Assembly: GCF_014762685.1 (NCBI RefSeq) | Contig: NZ_JABURM010000006.1 | Coordinates: 232,384 to 296,383, forward strand | Source: Gracilimonas sp. | Lineage (GTDB): Bacteria; Bacteroidota; Rhodothermia; Balneolales; Balneolaceae | Direction of reading: 5' to 3' | DNA length: 64,000 nt | Part shown: piece after piece, positions 1 to 9,743 of the stretch | Position numbering within the stretch: position 1 is the stretch's first letter | How the letters are laid out: each line of letters opens with the position of its first letter | Notes under the pieces: generated by a model | What the model was told of the DNA's origin: nothing | Database searches by the model: none | Seen by the model: only the letters and a program-made list of their open reading frames with translations | Program-made: the position numbers and the translations under genes

Positions 1-879
1 GGCGGTGACGGCGGAATGGAGTATCCAATGGGAACACTTATAACAGGTGGAAGAAGCCTTGGTAGTTTAGTTGGAGTGATGGTTCACGAGATGTACCACA
101 GCTGGTATCAAAACGTACTGGCCACGAACGAAAGTCTATATGAATGGATGGATGAAGGGTTCACCAGTTTTGCTTCTGCAGAGACCATGGACCATCTATT
201 CAATAGAGATTCCGAATTTCCATATGCCGGCTCTTATCGGGGTTATTATGCCCTCGTGAATTCCGGGATAGAAGAACCCATGACCACTCACGCCGATCAT
301 TATAACACGAATTTTGCCTACGGCCGTGCAGCCTACTCCAAAGGGGCCGTATTTTTAGGTCAGCTCAGTTACATAATGGGAGATGAAACCTTCCGAAAAG
401 GAATGCTGCGTTATCATGATGAATGGAAATTAAAACATCCTACCGATCTGGATTTTATAAGGGTGATGGAAAAAGAATCCGGAATGATCCTGGATTGGTA
501 TTACGAGTATTTCGTTCAAACTACCAAATCCATTGACTATGGAATTAAATCTGTAATTGGCGTAGGTGATAAGACTTCGATCAAGCTGGAGCGCGTTGAA
601 TTAATGCCCATGCCGCTTGATGTAGTTGTGGAATATACGGACGGAAGCAGTGAACTTTTCTACATCCCCTTAAGAATGATGCGCGGAGAAAAACCTGCTG
701 AAAGTAATATAACTCGTACCACTCTGAAAGACTGGTCATGGGTTGAACCGGAATACAACCTAACCATCAATAAACCGGCTTCACAAATTAAAACCGTTAC
801 CATTGATCCAAGTCAGCGTCTCGCCGATATAAATCGACAAAATAATTCTTTTGATATGGCATCAATGTTAAACGATTAA
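1..879 (+). CDS. M1 family metallopeptidase (C-terminal part, gene starts before the window)
   Basis: The reading frame is open from base 1, so this is the C-terminal part of a longer gene. The first residues read GGDGGMEYPMGT, the substrate-binding GxMEY-type loop of M1 aminopeptidases. About 20 residues later comes HEMYH, followed after 18 residues by the third zinc ligand in WMDEGF (HExxH-x18-E). The remaining ~240 residues fit the helical C-terminal region. M1 enzymes are zinc aminopeptidases; Bacteroidota relatives are commonly exported, but the signal peptide region is outside the window. A strong terminator follows. Family call is secure; substrate unknown. Confidence 0.93.
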   Translation, partial: GGDGGMEYPMGTLITGGRSLGSLVGVMVHEMYHSWYQNVLATNESLYEWMDEGFTSFASAETMDHLFNRDSEFPYAGSYRGYYALVNSGIEEPMTTHADHYNTNFAYGRAAYSKGAVFLGQLSYIMGDETFRKGMLRYHDEWKLKHPTDLDFIRVMEKESGMILDWYYEYFVQTTKSIDYGIKSVIGVGDKTSIKLERVELMPMPLDVVVEYTDGSSELFYIPLRMMRGEKPAESNITRTTLKDWSWVEPEYNLTINKPASQIKTVTIDPSQRLADINRQNNSFDMASMLND

Positions 880-907
880 TTTCTTATTTTTCGGATTAAT
901 TCATTTC

Positions 908-938
908 AAGGCGTTACATATTGTAACGCCTTTTTTAT
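908..938 (+). terminator. Rho-independent terminator of the M1 peptidase gene
   Basis: A perfect 9-bp stem (GGCGTTACA at 910-918, TGTAACGCC at 922-930) with a 3-base loop is followed directly by six T residues (931-936). It lies about 30 bases after the M1 peptidase stop codon, the classic intrinsic terminator layout. Confidence 0.9.
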
Positions 939-1056
939 TGAAAATAGCTTATTTATACAAGAATCAATCAGATGATTACTCAGTGCCTGATGCTAAAGCT
1001 GAACAATTTTACCAGATAGGTCAGGAAAATAACATCTCAAGCCAATTACTCACGAT

Positions 1057-2208
1057 ATGTCACAAAAAGATTACGCTAAACTAGCTATCGAAGCCCACAA
1101 AAATTATAAAGGTAAAATTTCCATTGAGCCAAAAATGCCCCTGGAAACTAAAGATGACTTAAGTATAGCTTATACCCCGGGAGTTGCACGCCCTTGTGAA
1201 GAAATTGCCATCGATAAAGAAAAAGCTTACGACTATACCATAAAAGGTAATTTAGTGGCCGTCGTTAGTGATGGCTCAGCTGTACTCGGTTTAGGAAATA
1301 TCGGCCCGGAAGCCTCTCTGCCTGTGATGGAGGGGAAATCTGTTCTTTTTAAAAAATTTGCGGGTGTAGATGCCATGCCTATTGTACTGGATACGCAAGA
1401 TACTGATGAGATTATCGAAACCGTCAAAAATATTGCCCCCGGATTTGGCGGTATTAACCTGGAAGATATTTCGGCACCCCGATGTTTTGAGATCGAACGA
1501 CGTTTGAAAGAAGAGCTGTCTATTCCCGTTTTCCATGATGATCAACATGGGACAGCCATAGTAACATTAGCCGGAATGTATAATGCATTGAAGATTACCG
1601 GTAAAGAAATGAAGGATTTACAGGTTGTCATTAATGGAGCAGGAGCAGCGGGAGTTGCCATTGTTAAACTATTGTTTGCTGCCGGTGTCAAAGATGTAAT
1701 TATGTGTGACAGTCGCGGCATCATCCACAAAGGGCGAGACGGCATGAATGATACCAAACACGAAATGGCTGAAATCACAAACAAGCAGATGCGAAAGGGC
1801 AGCCTTGAAGATGCCGTTAAAGACATGGATGTTTTTATCGGGGTTTCGGTTCCCAATGTACTTTCCAAAGACATGGTCAAATCCATGAATAACAATCCCA
1901 TGATCTTTGCTATGTCCAATCCCATTCCTGAAATTATGCCGGAAGATGCAATCGAAGCCGGTGCCTCTGTAGTGGCTACCGGACGTTCAGACTTTCCCAA
2001 CCAAATAAATAATGTTCTTGCTTTCCCGGGACTGTTTCGCGGTGCACTGGATGCCCGGCTCACCAAACTAACTACCAAAATGTTCATAACCGCTGCCAAA
2101 GCTATTGCCGATTGTGTGGAAGTGGTTTCAGCCGATAAAATAATTCCCAGTCCTTTTGATGAACGGGTGCCGGGACGGGTTGCTGAGGCCATCAAGGAAA
2201 GTGCATGA
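1057..2208 (+). CDS. Malic enzyme, NAD(P)-dependent, short form
   Basis: Oxidative decarboxylation of malate to pyruvate with NAD(P)+, a cytosolic link between the TCA cycle and pyruvate. Visible motifs in order: AYTPGVARPC near residue 38, the DGSAVLGLGNIGPEA block near 72, a GKSVLFKKFAGVDAMPI lysine block, metal-binding INLEDISAPRCFEIE, HDDQHGTAIV, the dinucleotide-binding NGAGAAGVA near 194, and MSNPIPEIMPEDA. At 383 residues it is the short bacterial form, without the C-terminal phosphotransacetylase-like domain of MaeB. Single-gene unit between the terminator upstream and a spaced downstream gene. Cofactor preference cannot be read with confidence. Confidence 0.95.
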   Translation: MSQKDYAKLAIEAHKNYKGKISIEPKMPLETKDDLSIAYTPGVARPCEEIAIDKEKAYDYTIKGNLVAVVSDGSAVLGLGNIGPEASLPVMEGKSVLFKKFAGVDAMPIVLDTQDTDEIIETVKNIAPGFGGINLEDISAPRCFEIERRLKEELSIPVFHDDQHGTAIVTLAGMYNALKITGKEMKDLQVVINGAGAAGVAIVKLLFAAGVKDVIMCDSRGIIHKGRDGMNDTKHEMAEITNKQMRKGSLEDAVKDMDVFIGVSVPNVLSKDMVKSMNNNPMIFAMSNPIPEIMPEDAIEAGASVVATGRSDFPNQINNVLAFPGLFRGALDARLTKLTTKMFITAAKAIADCVEVVSADKIIPSPFDERVPGRVAEAIKESA

Positions 2209-2295
2209 TGCCTTTATACATTTTAACAATCCTGCTTTAGGTTAAATATGTAATTTTGCAGTCTCAATTAAATTAGAAACCTTCATAAGCATAAA

Positions 2296-4521
2296 ATGAG
2301 TTCTGCTATAAAAACGATCTCCTGTGTTTTATTTTTGACCACCATAAGTAATATAGTCCTTGCACAACAGCAGGAATTAGCAGACCCTCCCACGGCTTTT
2401 GAAGCAACCGCTGTATTTGCTGAAACTGCCCCTTTCATTGATGGTAACCTTGATGATGAAGTTTGGCAAGATATTACACCCATCACCGAATTCACACAGG
2501 TTTGGCCCAATGATGGCGCGCCGGCTACGGAAGACACTGAAGTTCGAATTGCCTACGACCGCGACCATCTCTACTTCGCCTTTCGGTTTTATGACAGTGA
2601 ACCTGACCTGATCCGCGCTAAAAACCTGGAGCGCGGCGGACGCAACAACCGGGATGATCATGCCTATATCGGTATAGATACTTACCAGGATGGGCGGAAC
2701 GCCTATTTGTTTGAGATGAATGCACTTGGAACTCAGGATGATGCCCTCATAACTGATGAGACGATCGGCTATGAAAGTTTTTCATGGGATGCAGTCTTTA
2801 TCAGTGAAACAAAGATCGATGATAAGGGATGGACACTCGAGGTTTCCATTCCATTTCGGCAGCTTCGCTTTCCGGAGGGAGATGAACTTGAATTCGGGCT
2901 GATGGTTTCCCGGATGATAAACCGTAAGAATGAACGTGTGTTATGGCCCGCAATTGGAATGGAATATGGTGGCAGCTTTAGGGCGTTGGCAGCTGTCTCT
3001 CAATATGGAACCCTAAAAGGGATCAAGAATATCCGCAGAGGAAATAACATCGAGCTTAAGCCTTATATGATATCCGGTGTACAGGAAATTCGATCTGATC
3101 TTCAAAATGAACAAACTGAAACCGATTATACCTACGATATTGGCGGCGATATGAAATGGGGTATCACCTCAAACCTGACGCTTGATATGACTGTTAACAC
3201 AGATTTCGCACAAGTAGAGTCGGATAATGTCCAGCTGAACCTTTCCAGATTCAGCCTCTTTTTTCCCGAAAAACGAGAGTTCTTTCTTGAACGGGCCGGG
3301 TTGTTTGAACACGGAAACAGCCGCTCTACACAGACCTTTTTCTCAAGAAAGATAGGCCTGTCGAATCAGATTCTAACCGGGGCCCGCATGACCGGACAAG
3401 CCGGAAAATTCTCGATCGGTGCCATGAATATTGAAACTGGAGATAAGCTTAAGCAGGCGTTTGGAAGTCAGTCGGTGAATAACTCTGTAGCCCGGATCCG
3501 GACTAATATATTCCCGAGAGCTACAGTGGGAAGCATCATAACGAATGTAGAACAGGTAGATGGATATAACCGGGCACTTGGTTTTGACACCAAATACCGC
3601 TTCTGGTCCTCCAGTGAATTCAATTCCTGGTATACCAGGGTCTGGGATAACACCGATCTTTTGAATGATCAGGCAGGCCACGCAAGTCTTCAGCTTCAAA
3701 ACGATCTCTACCAAGCGGGGGCTTCTTACACCAGCGTGGGGACCAATTATTCACCCGCTCTTGGTTTTGTGAGAAGAAAGGATATGCGTCAATATTCCGG
3801 AAATCTTGGTTACAACCCCTCTGTTGCAATAGCAGCTATTCCGGGCATTCGCCGGTTTAACTTCGGAACATCCTATGATTATATCGAAGGGCAGGATGGA
3901 ATCAAGCAGTCTGCGTACTGGTCCGGCAGGATCAGTGCGGAATTCAGCAGGAGCCAAAGAGTAACACTGACAGCAAACCGTGAATTTGAGCGATTATTCA
4001 GCCCGTTTTCTATTCGTCCTAATGCTATTATTCCAGCCGGTGACTATACCTTTGATCAGATCAGATTAAATGTATCCACCGATGAAAGCCGGCCTGTATT
4101 TGGTTCTGTATCAGCTACTTATGGTCAATTTTTTCATGGGATCCGAAATGATTTCAGTGTAAGCATTGGGTTCCGTCAGTCCAAACACCTCCATCTGGAA
4201 GCTGATATTGACCACTCTATTGTCGACCTTCCGATCGCAAACGGTGAGTTTGACGCAACGACCATATCAACCTCCATCCTGGGAGCAGTAAGCCGTAAAC
4301 TGTTTGCAAAAGCCTTGATCCAATACGATAACTTTTCAAGAGATCTTCAGGCTAATATCAGGGTTAATTGGATCCATACTCCCGGCAGTGACCTGTTCTT
4401 TGTATTCAACACCTCCTACCACCTGACCGGTGATAATGAAATGCTGTTTGACCCCCGCAAAGATCTCATCATGAACAACCGGGCTGCAGTGGCCAAGATC
4501 ACCTACCTAATCATGCTGTAA
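2296..4521 (+). CDS. DUF5916 outer-membrane protein with CBM9-like N-terminal domain
   Basis: A 741-residue exported protein. Residues 1-24 form a signal peptide ending in LAQQ. Residues ~40-230 match the carbohydrate-binding family-9-like fold that heads DUF5916 proteins (DGNLDDEVWQD, then AYDRDHLYFAFRFYDSEP and GIDTYQDGRNAYLFEMNALGTQ). The rest is beta-strand rich with the FFPEKREFFLER and FFSRKIG motifs typical of DUF5916 barrels. Such proteins are common in Bacteroidota and have no settled function; an outer-membrane barrel is inferred. TAATTTTG at 2251-2258 fits the Bacteroidota -7 element 38 bases before the start. Confidence 0.88.
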   Translation: MSSAIKTISCVLFLTTISNIVLAQQQELADPPTAFEATAVFAETAPFIDGNLDDEVWQDITPITEFTQVWPNDGAPATEDTEVRIAYDRDHLYFAFRFYDSEPDLIRAKNLERGGRNNRDDHAYIGIDTYQDGRNAYLFEMNALGTQDDALITDETIGYESFSWDAVFISETKIDDKGWTLEVSIPFRQLRFPEGDELEFGLMVSRMINRKNERVLWPAIGMEYGGSFRALAAVSQYGTLKGIKNIRRGNNIELKPYMISGVQEIRSDLQNEQTETDYTYDIGGDMKWGITSNLTLDMTVNTDFAQVESDNVQLNLSRFSLFFPEKREFFLERAGLFEHGNSRSTQTFFSRKIGLSNQILTGARMTGQAGKFSIGAMNIETGDKLKQAFGSQSVNNSVARIRTNIFPRATVGSIITNVEQVDGYNRALGFDTKYRFWSSSEFNSWYTRVWDNTDLLNDQAGHASLQLQNDLYQAGASYTSVGTNYSPALGFVRRKDMRQYSGNLGYNPSVAIAAIPGIRRFNFGTSYDYIEGQDGIKQSAYWSGRISAEFSRSQRVTLTANREFERLFSPFSIRPNAIIPAGDYTFDQIRLNVSTDESRPVFGSVSATYGQFFHGIRNDFSVSIGFRQSKHLHLEADIDHSIVDLPIANGEFDATTISTSILGAVSRKLFAKALIQYDNFSRDLQANIRVNWIHTPGSDLFFVFNTSYHLTGDNEMLFDPRKDLIMNNRAAVAKITYLIML

Positions 4522-4609
4522 TCTAACTTAAGTTATTTTGCGATCAGGCTGAATTAAAGTGATTTATTAAAAGTTTGGCAGATGGTATCCCAATGTTAAT
4601 TTCACTTAG

Positions 4610-5176
4610 CTAAATACAAGCTATCTGCCTTATTGCATCTCCCAATCCTTCTGTATTAAATGTATATATGAATTTTTGCTGGGTATAATTCCCTGTAAAC
4701 AATTCATAAGTAAGCTGATCGATCGTACTTTTACTCTTACAATTAAGTTCATGAGTGCTTTTAAAAGTAAGTTTCTCTTTGGAATATTTAAATGACGTCG
4801 ATCTATATTTTGATGAAATCAAATCAAAGGATAATGGTATATAAAACCTATGTTCTGTATTGAATATGTCAAGATCCTTGTATTCTTCCAATGTTATTGA
4901 ACTATCGGTCAAAGTAAATTGGACTCTTGGTTCAGGAAATCGCTGTTTACGGACAGGTGGGAGATATACAAAATTAATAGTTAATATGCTTTCTTCATGA
5001 GCCCGCCAAACAATCATGGTATCTCCCTTTACTTCCCAGACCCCGATTAACTCAGAAGAACTATTCTTAGTTGTTTTCTGGGCAAAACAGTTTTGACCAT
5101 TCATAACTAATATTAAAATTATGAGACCATATATTTTTAATATGGTTTTATGGATATGCTGATTTAGCCAGTTCAT
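4610..5176 (-). CDS. Secreted protein of unknown function
   Basis: I do not recognise this family. The longest frame runs back to 5296, inside the upstream gene, but the ATG at 5174-5176 is preferred. From there the protein opens with a clear signal peptide (MNWLNQHIHKTI, then a hydrophobic run ending in CFAQ) and leaves a 16-bp gap after the preceding lipoprotein gene. The mature part contains SELIGVWEVKGDTMIVW and a TFKSTHEL segment, resembling the lipocalin-like small secreted proteins of Bacteroidota that begin with a GxW motif. The fold is a guess. It probably shares a transcript with the beta-propeller lipoprotein. Confidence 0.6.
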   Translation of the reverse strand: MNWLNQHIHKTILKIYGLIILILVMNGQNCFAQKTTKNSSSELIGVWEVKGDTMIVWRAHEESILTINFVYLPPVRKQRFPEPRVQFTLTDSSITLEEYKDLDIFNTEHRFYIPLSFDLISSKYRSTSFKYSKEKLTFKSTHELNCKSKSTIDQLTYELFTGNYTQQKFIYTFNTEGLGDAIRQIACI

Positions 5177-5192
5177 GTTATACATGTCATAT

Positions 5193-6326
5193 TCAATATT
5201 GCATATCAATTTTTGAAACAATAAATGTAGGTGCTCCTTCTTCATTCTGGTAATTCCAAATAACTCGGTTTCCAACAATTTCCTGAAGTTCAGCACCTTT
5301 CTTTGGAATCTCTATTTTGTACAACGCTTCCCCGTTTTTTGTAAACCCAAACCAGGCATGTCCTAAGCCTGATGTAAATAGTTCGACCCAAATCCTTTGA
5401 TTATCATCTATAAGTAAATCATTAACTACTGGCTTTACATTTGGCATCTTTCGCCGAAGGTCAGATCGATAAAGGCCGTATTTAGATGAAATACTGTCTT
5501 TTTCTACACCTGTTATGTATACAGGCTGGATGACATGAGAAAAGGCATGCTTGTGAAGTCCATCAATGGAATAGGATTCAATACTTAAGGAGTTGGTCCA
5601 TAAAGTATATATGTAGTTTATGCCATTGAAAGCCAATAAAGACTCATTGCCAAAAAGTTTATTGCCAATCAATTTATTCTCTCCAGCCTGAAGAGTCATT
5701 TGTTCAGCAATTGGCACCGAGACAATAGAGTCCCGAAGGATTTCTCCATTTTCGTCAATAGAAGTAACTAGATGTACAGTGGGATTTTCCTTACTTCCAG
5801 CAGTAAGTGTAAAACTCTTAAGAATAAGAAACCCTCTATCTATCTTACCCAGTATTTTCCCTGCCAATTCATCACTTCCCAAAGGAATAGTTTTAATATG
5901 AATATATGTGTCATCCGAGTATTCAAATTTTTCTATTTTTAAAGAGCTACTGTCTATAACCCACAAATTTTCCCGATCCACCAAAAAACTTGAGATCTGT
6001 TCGAACTCGCCGGGACCCCTGCCCTCTCTACCAATTTTTTCCAGAAAATTCCCTTCTTTGTCAAACATATACAGATAGGGCTGCCAAAAATCCAGGACAA
6101 GAATATTGCCATGGTTGTCAGTTTTGATCGAGCTTATCGTTCTGAAAGCAACTTCTTCAGATTCAGTAAACTCAAAAACCGTTTCCATAGACAGTGAAGT
6201 AAATGAATTTGGGCTTAAATTAGCTTTTTGATCTTCTTGACCTTCACATCCTACACATAAAAACACAACAAGACATGCATAAAATATAGAATACAATTTA
6301 TCCTTTATGTTTTTATGAGACCTCAT
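5193..6326 (-). CDS. Six-bladed beta-propeller lipoprotein
   Basis: A 377-residue protein with a lipoprotein signal (hydrophobic stretch then lipobox LCVGC near residue 27), so the mature protein should be lipid-anchored in the envelope. Repeated blades of the NHL/6-bladed propeller type are visible, for example GNILVLDFWQPYLYMFDKEG followed by a KIGREGRGPGEF turn, as in the 6-bladed beta-propeller family (PF17170) common in Bacteroidota. No catalytic residues identified; a binding or scaffold role is likely. Downstream lies a small secreted protein on the same strand. The DNA of both genes looks more AT-rich than the flanking genes, a weak hint of separate origin. Confidence 0.75.
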   Translation of the reverse strand: MRSHKNIKDKLYSIFYACLVVFLCVGCEGQEDQKANLSPNSFTSLSMETVFEFTESEEVAFRTISSIKTDNHGNILVLDFWQPYLYMFDKEGNFLEKIGREGRGPGEFEQISSFLVDRENLWVIDSSSLKIEKFEYSDDTYIHIKTIPLGSDELAGKILGKIDRGFLILKSFTLTAGSKENPTVHLVTSIDENGEILRDSIVSVPIAEQMTLQAGENKLIGNKLFGNESLLAFNGINYIYTLWTNSLSIESYSIDGLHKHAFSHVIQPVYITGVEKDSISSKYGLYRSDLRRKMPNVKPVVNDLLIDDNQRIWVELFTSGLGHAWFGFTKNGEALYKIEIPKKGAELQEIVGNRVIWNYQNEEGAPTFIVSKIDMQY

Positions 6327-6386
6327 TTAATTCTCCCAATCAGACTTTTGGTTCAGCAAACACCCGCCCCCTACTATGTTTTATAA

Positions 6387-9300
6387 CTAATTCTCTCCAC
6401 GATCCGGCCGTTTCCACCGAACAGGATCTTCCGGAGTTGGAATGATCGGATCTTCGTAATTCTGAAGTAACCGCAAGGCTTCTTTTATCGCAGCCTCCAA
6501 TTGAGGATCGTGGCCCTCAATTACTTCTTTCGGTGTTTGCATCACCTCAATGTCCGGAGTAACACCTTCACCTTCCACATCCCACTCACCATCAAGGTTA
6601 TAGAACCCGCCGCGTGGAGCTACGAATCGGCCGCCATCTACGAAAGGCGGAGTATCCCAGGTCCCGACTAATCCACCCCAGGTTTTAGCACCTACCAGTG
6701 GACCTATCTCCATTTTTCGGAATAAGAACGGAAGCAGATCTCCGCCCGAACCGGCACGCTCGTTGATCACCATTACTTTAGGCCCCCAAATACCTGCCCC
6801 TGGAGTTGTAAATGGTTTGCGATCTCCGGCTTTACTGTTGAAAAATCCGTGAAGTTCTCGTGCCATGATATCAACCATGTAATCTGCTGCAGAACCGCCC
6901 CCATTGTTTCGTTCATCAATCACAGCACCCAGCTTATCTTGTTGTGCAAAATAGTACCGGTTGAAATATTCATATCCACCGCTGCCGGTATTCGGCACCC
7001 AAACGTAAGCCAGTTGTCCATCAGACATTTCATCCACCATCCGGCGATTTCCTTCCACCCAATCGCGCGTTCTAAGTCCATATTCGCTTGATATTGGAAC
7101 AACAGTCACTAACCGAGCTCCGTCAGAATCAGGGCGGTCGTTTACCAACAATTGAACCTGCCGGTTTACAGTTCCTTCAAAAGGCTTAAAGAAATTCTCA
7201 TCAGCATTGATCTCTTTTCCATTCACCGCAAGGATATAGTCGCCCTCACTCACATCAATTCCGGGTCCGGAAAGAGGAGCTCTAAGGTCAGGATTCCAGC
7301 TTTCACCCGTATAGATCTTATCGATCCTGTAGGCGCCATTCTCCAAAGAAATATCCGCACCCAGCAAGCCGGCTTGTACATCCTCAAGATCCGGGAAATC
7401 TCCTCCGGCCACATACGAGTGTCCCACGGCAACTTCTCCGCTCATAATATCAAGCACGTAATTCAGGTCGGACCGATGTTTGGCATGATCTACCCAAGGC
7501 GCATACCAGTCATAAACTTCATTCCAGGGAGCTCCATGCATGTTGTCTACGTACAAGAAATCTCGCATAAATCTCCAGCCGTCTCTGAATATCTGATGGA
7601 ATTCTTCCCGGGGATCCACTTTGACCTGAATATCGGAAATGTTCAGGCTTCCGTCTGCCGGTTTTTTCTCGCCGGTATCCGTCCCTACAATGCCCCAGGT
7701 CCCTCCGCTTCGGTACAACATATTTTTCCGATCCTGTGAAACCACTCCATCATTGATGCTCTCCATAAACAAACTGCCTTTGCGTTCTTTAAGATCATAT
7801 TTATGAAGACGGGTTCCTTCGTTAGGAACGGATTCCATATAAAAAACATCTCCTCCGGGACCGGGCATCAATCCTGTATAATTCCTTTCCGGGATATCAA
7901 CAGCAAGAGTCCTTTCTGAAATTCCATCCAGATCGATCGTAACCGAAACCTCTTCTTTTTCATCAGATGATTCTTCCTCTTCTGAGCTTTCTTCATCGTC
8001 ACTTTTTGGTAAAAGCGGTGAAGGCTCATCATCAGAAAGAACGATCATATACAAGGCACGGGTTACGGGCATATTGTATGAACTCATATCCAGCCAACCG
8101 GTGTTAAGGCCGTAATTGGTACTCGCTAAAAAGTACAGGTATTTACCATCTTCACTCCAAACGGGTGTAATGGCATCCGACATCCCATCCGTTAGCTGAT
8201 GGGTTTCTCCGGACTCCACATTGTGTACTTTCACCGCTTTAAACTTATTTTCCAGTAATTTAACGTAAGCGATCCACTTACTGTCGGGCGACCAAACGGG
8301 ATTCATTGTCCTGTTGGGATGTGCATATCCGTCGGTGTCTACTTTTTTGGCTTCACCATTGCTCACATTCACATACCACAAGTTATAGTCGGTATCTGTA
8401 TAGGCGATGAATTTTCCATCGGGCGACCAATCGGGGCGAAAATAAAAAGTGGGATTGGGCAACTCGATCATTCTCGGGTCTTCCAGCCCAAATTGATCAC
8501 CGATCATAAGCGTGTACTCTCCGCTGCGATCAGAAAACCAAGCTACCTGATCTCCATCGGGCGACCATACCGGATACCGCTCAGCACTGGCAGAAGAATT
8601 ACTCAGGTTTCGCCAGGTTCCATTCTCTTTTGGAACCGTGATGATCTCACCTCGGAACTGGAAAACTGCTCTTTTCCCGGTTGGTGAAATAGCGGCATTA
8701 TCGAGGCTGAACGCATTTGGTTCTTCCCATCTCGGGCGTGCCCAGTTCATATCGCCGGCAACATTGATCTCAAGCTGTTCGGTTTGCCCGTTCTCAGGAT
8801 CCAGTAAATGGAGGTATCCGCCCTGTTCATATACGATCATGCCAAACCCGGCATCTACTGTTTTTGCATCAAAATCGGAATGAAAGGTCCACTGCTTTTC
8901 TTCACCTGTTTCAGGATTGAAGGACCAGATGTTATTCGCAAAATCACGTTCTGATAAATAAAAGACAGAACCGTCGTGCCAGACCGGGTCGGTATGACGC
9001 TCATTATCGGTTCGCGGTGTTTGAACCAGTTCATAATTTTCCAGATCCACAATCCAGATGGGCTGCGCTTGCCCGCCCCGGTAATTTCTCCACTCCGGAT
9101 CCCAAAAAGTAATGGGATTATATGCCAGGTATTTGCCATCAGCCGACATTTCTCCTGAAGCCGCTCTTGGAATGGGCAACACTTCCGGCATTCCTCCAAC
9201 CGTACTTACTTTCCAAATCCGGTTTAATTGGGTGGGGTGTCCATCGCGGGAAGATCGAAATAAGATCTCTCCTTCGGGTGTCCATCCCGTTACTACATCC

Positions 9301-9629
9301 GCACCGGGGTGCCAGGTAAGCCGTTCAGGAGAGCCACCTTCCGCAGGAATCACAAACACATCTGAATTTCCATCATACTGTCCGGTAAAAGCGATCATGC
9401 TGCCATCAGGTGAAAAGTGGGGACTGGATTCTCCTCCAATGTTGCTGGTTAGCCGAACTGCATCTCCGCCGGTTTTATCTACCTTCCAGAGATCATTGGC
9501 ATGTACAAAAACAATGCTGGTTTCCGAGATGGTGGGTTCCCGAAGAAGTTGTGTGCCCTGTGCATAAATTTCAGCGTTAAGAGAGAAAAGGATAAGCGCA
9601 GTAAAAAAGTATCCAAATACGTGATTCAT
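6387..9629 (-). CDS. Tricorn-type protease (S41 family) with WD40-like propeller
   Basis: A 1080-residue exported peptidase. Residues 1-23 are a signal peptide ending in IYAQ. Residues ~30-530 hold repeated WD40-like/TolB-type blades with SPDG and WSPDG turns. An acidic low-complexity stretch (DDEESSEEEESSDEKEE) marks the domain boundary near 545. A tricorn core domain (RDGWRFMRDFLY), a PDZ domain (GDYILAVNGKEI) and an S41 catalytic domain follow; NERAGSGGDLLPF holds the nucleophilic serine and IDERNNGGGSA the oxyanion region. Archaeal tricorn degrades oligopeptides in the cytosol; the signal peptide here implies a periplasmic or outer-membrane role. Confidence 0.93.
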   Translation of the reverse strand: MNHVFGYFFTALILFSLNAEIYAQGTQLLREPTISETSIVFVHANDLWKVDKTGGDAVRLTSNIGGESSPHFSPDGSMIAFTGQYDGNSDVFVIPAEGGSPERLTWHPGADVVTGWTPEGEILFRSSRDGHPTQLNRIWKVSTVGGMPEVLPIPRAASGEMSADGKYLAYNPITFWDPEWRNYRGGQAQPIWIVDLENYELVQTPRTDNERHTDPVWHDGSVFYLSERDFANNIWSFNPETGEEKQWTFHSDFDAKTVDAGFGMIVYEQGGYLHLLDPENGQTEQLEINVAGDMNWARPRWEEPNAFSLDNAAISPTGKRAVFQFRGEIITVPKENGTWRNLSNSSASAERYPVWSPDGDQVAWFSDRSGEYTLMIGDQFGLEDPRMIELPNPTFYFRPDWSPDGKFIAYTDTDYNLWYVNVSNGEAKKVDTDGYAHPNRTMNPVWSPDSKWIAYVKLLENKFKAVKVHNVESGETHQLTDGMSDAITPVWSEDGKYLYFLASTNYGLNTGWLDMSSYNMPVTRALYMIVLSDDEPSPLLPKSDDEESSEEEESSDEKEEVSVTIDLDGISERTLAVDIPERNYTGLMPGPGGDVFYMESVPNEGTRLHKYDLKERKGSLFMESINDGVVSQDRKNMLYRSGGTWGIVGTDTGEKKPADGSLNISDIQVKVDPREEFHQIFRDGWRFMRDFLYVDNMHGAPWNEVYDWYAPWVDHAKHRSDLNYVLDIMSGEVAVGHSYVAGGDFPDLEDVQAGLLGADISLENGAYRIDKIYTGESWNPDLRAPLSGPGIDVSEGDYILAVNGKEINADENFFKPFEGTVNRQVQLLVNDRPDSDGARLVTVVPISSEYGLRTRDWVEGNRRMVDEMSDGQLAYVWVPNTGSGGYEYFNRYYFAQQDKLGAVIDERNNGGGSAADYMVDIMARELHGFFNSKAGDRKPFTTPGAGIWGPKVMVINERAGSGGDLLPFLFRKMEIGPLVGAKTWGGLVGTWDTPPFVDGGRFVAPRGGFYNLDGEWDVEGEGVTPDIEVMQTPKEVIEGHDPQLEAAIKEALRLLQNYEDPIIPTPEDPVRWKRPDRGEN

Positions 9630-9743
9630 AATGTCCCGATTTAATTGATGTGCTTCGGGAATATAATGAATCAGGAAATATGAACAAGTGATATTGAGGA
9701 ATCTTTACAAGTATTGAAAGTAGCTGAAAATATATCTTTAACG

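Noticed and set aside
1542..2195. Long open frame opposite the malic enzyme gene (217 codons)
   Set aside because: It mirrors the codon pattern of a certain gene, has a Ser/Ala/Thr-rich product with no domain, and no promoter or ribosome site.
7152..7739. 195-codon frame opposite the tricorn protease gene
   Set aside because: Fully inside a well-supported gene on the other strand; the product has no recognisable domain.
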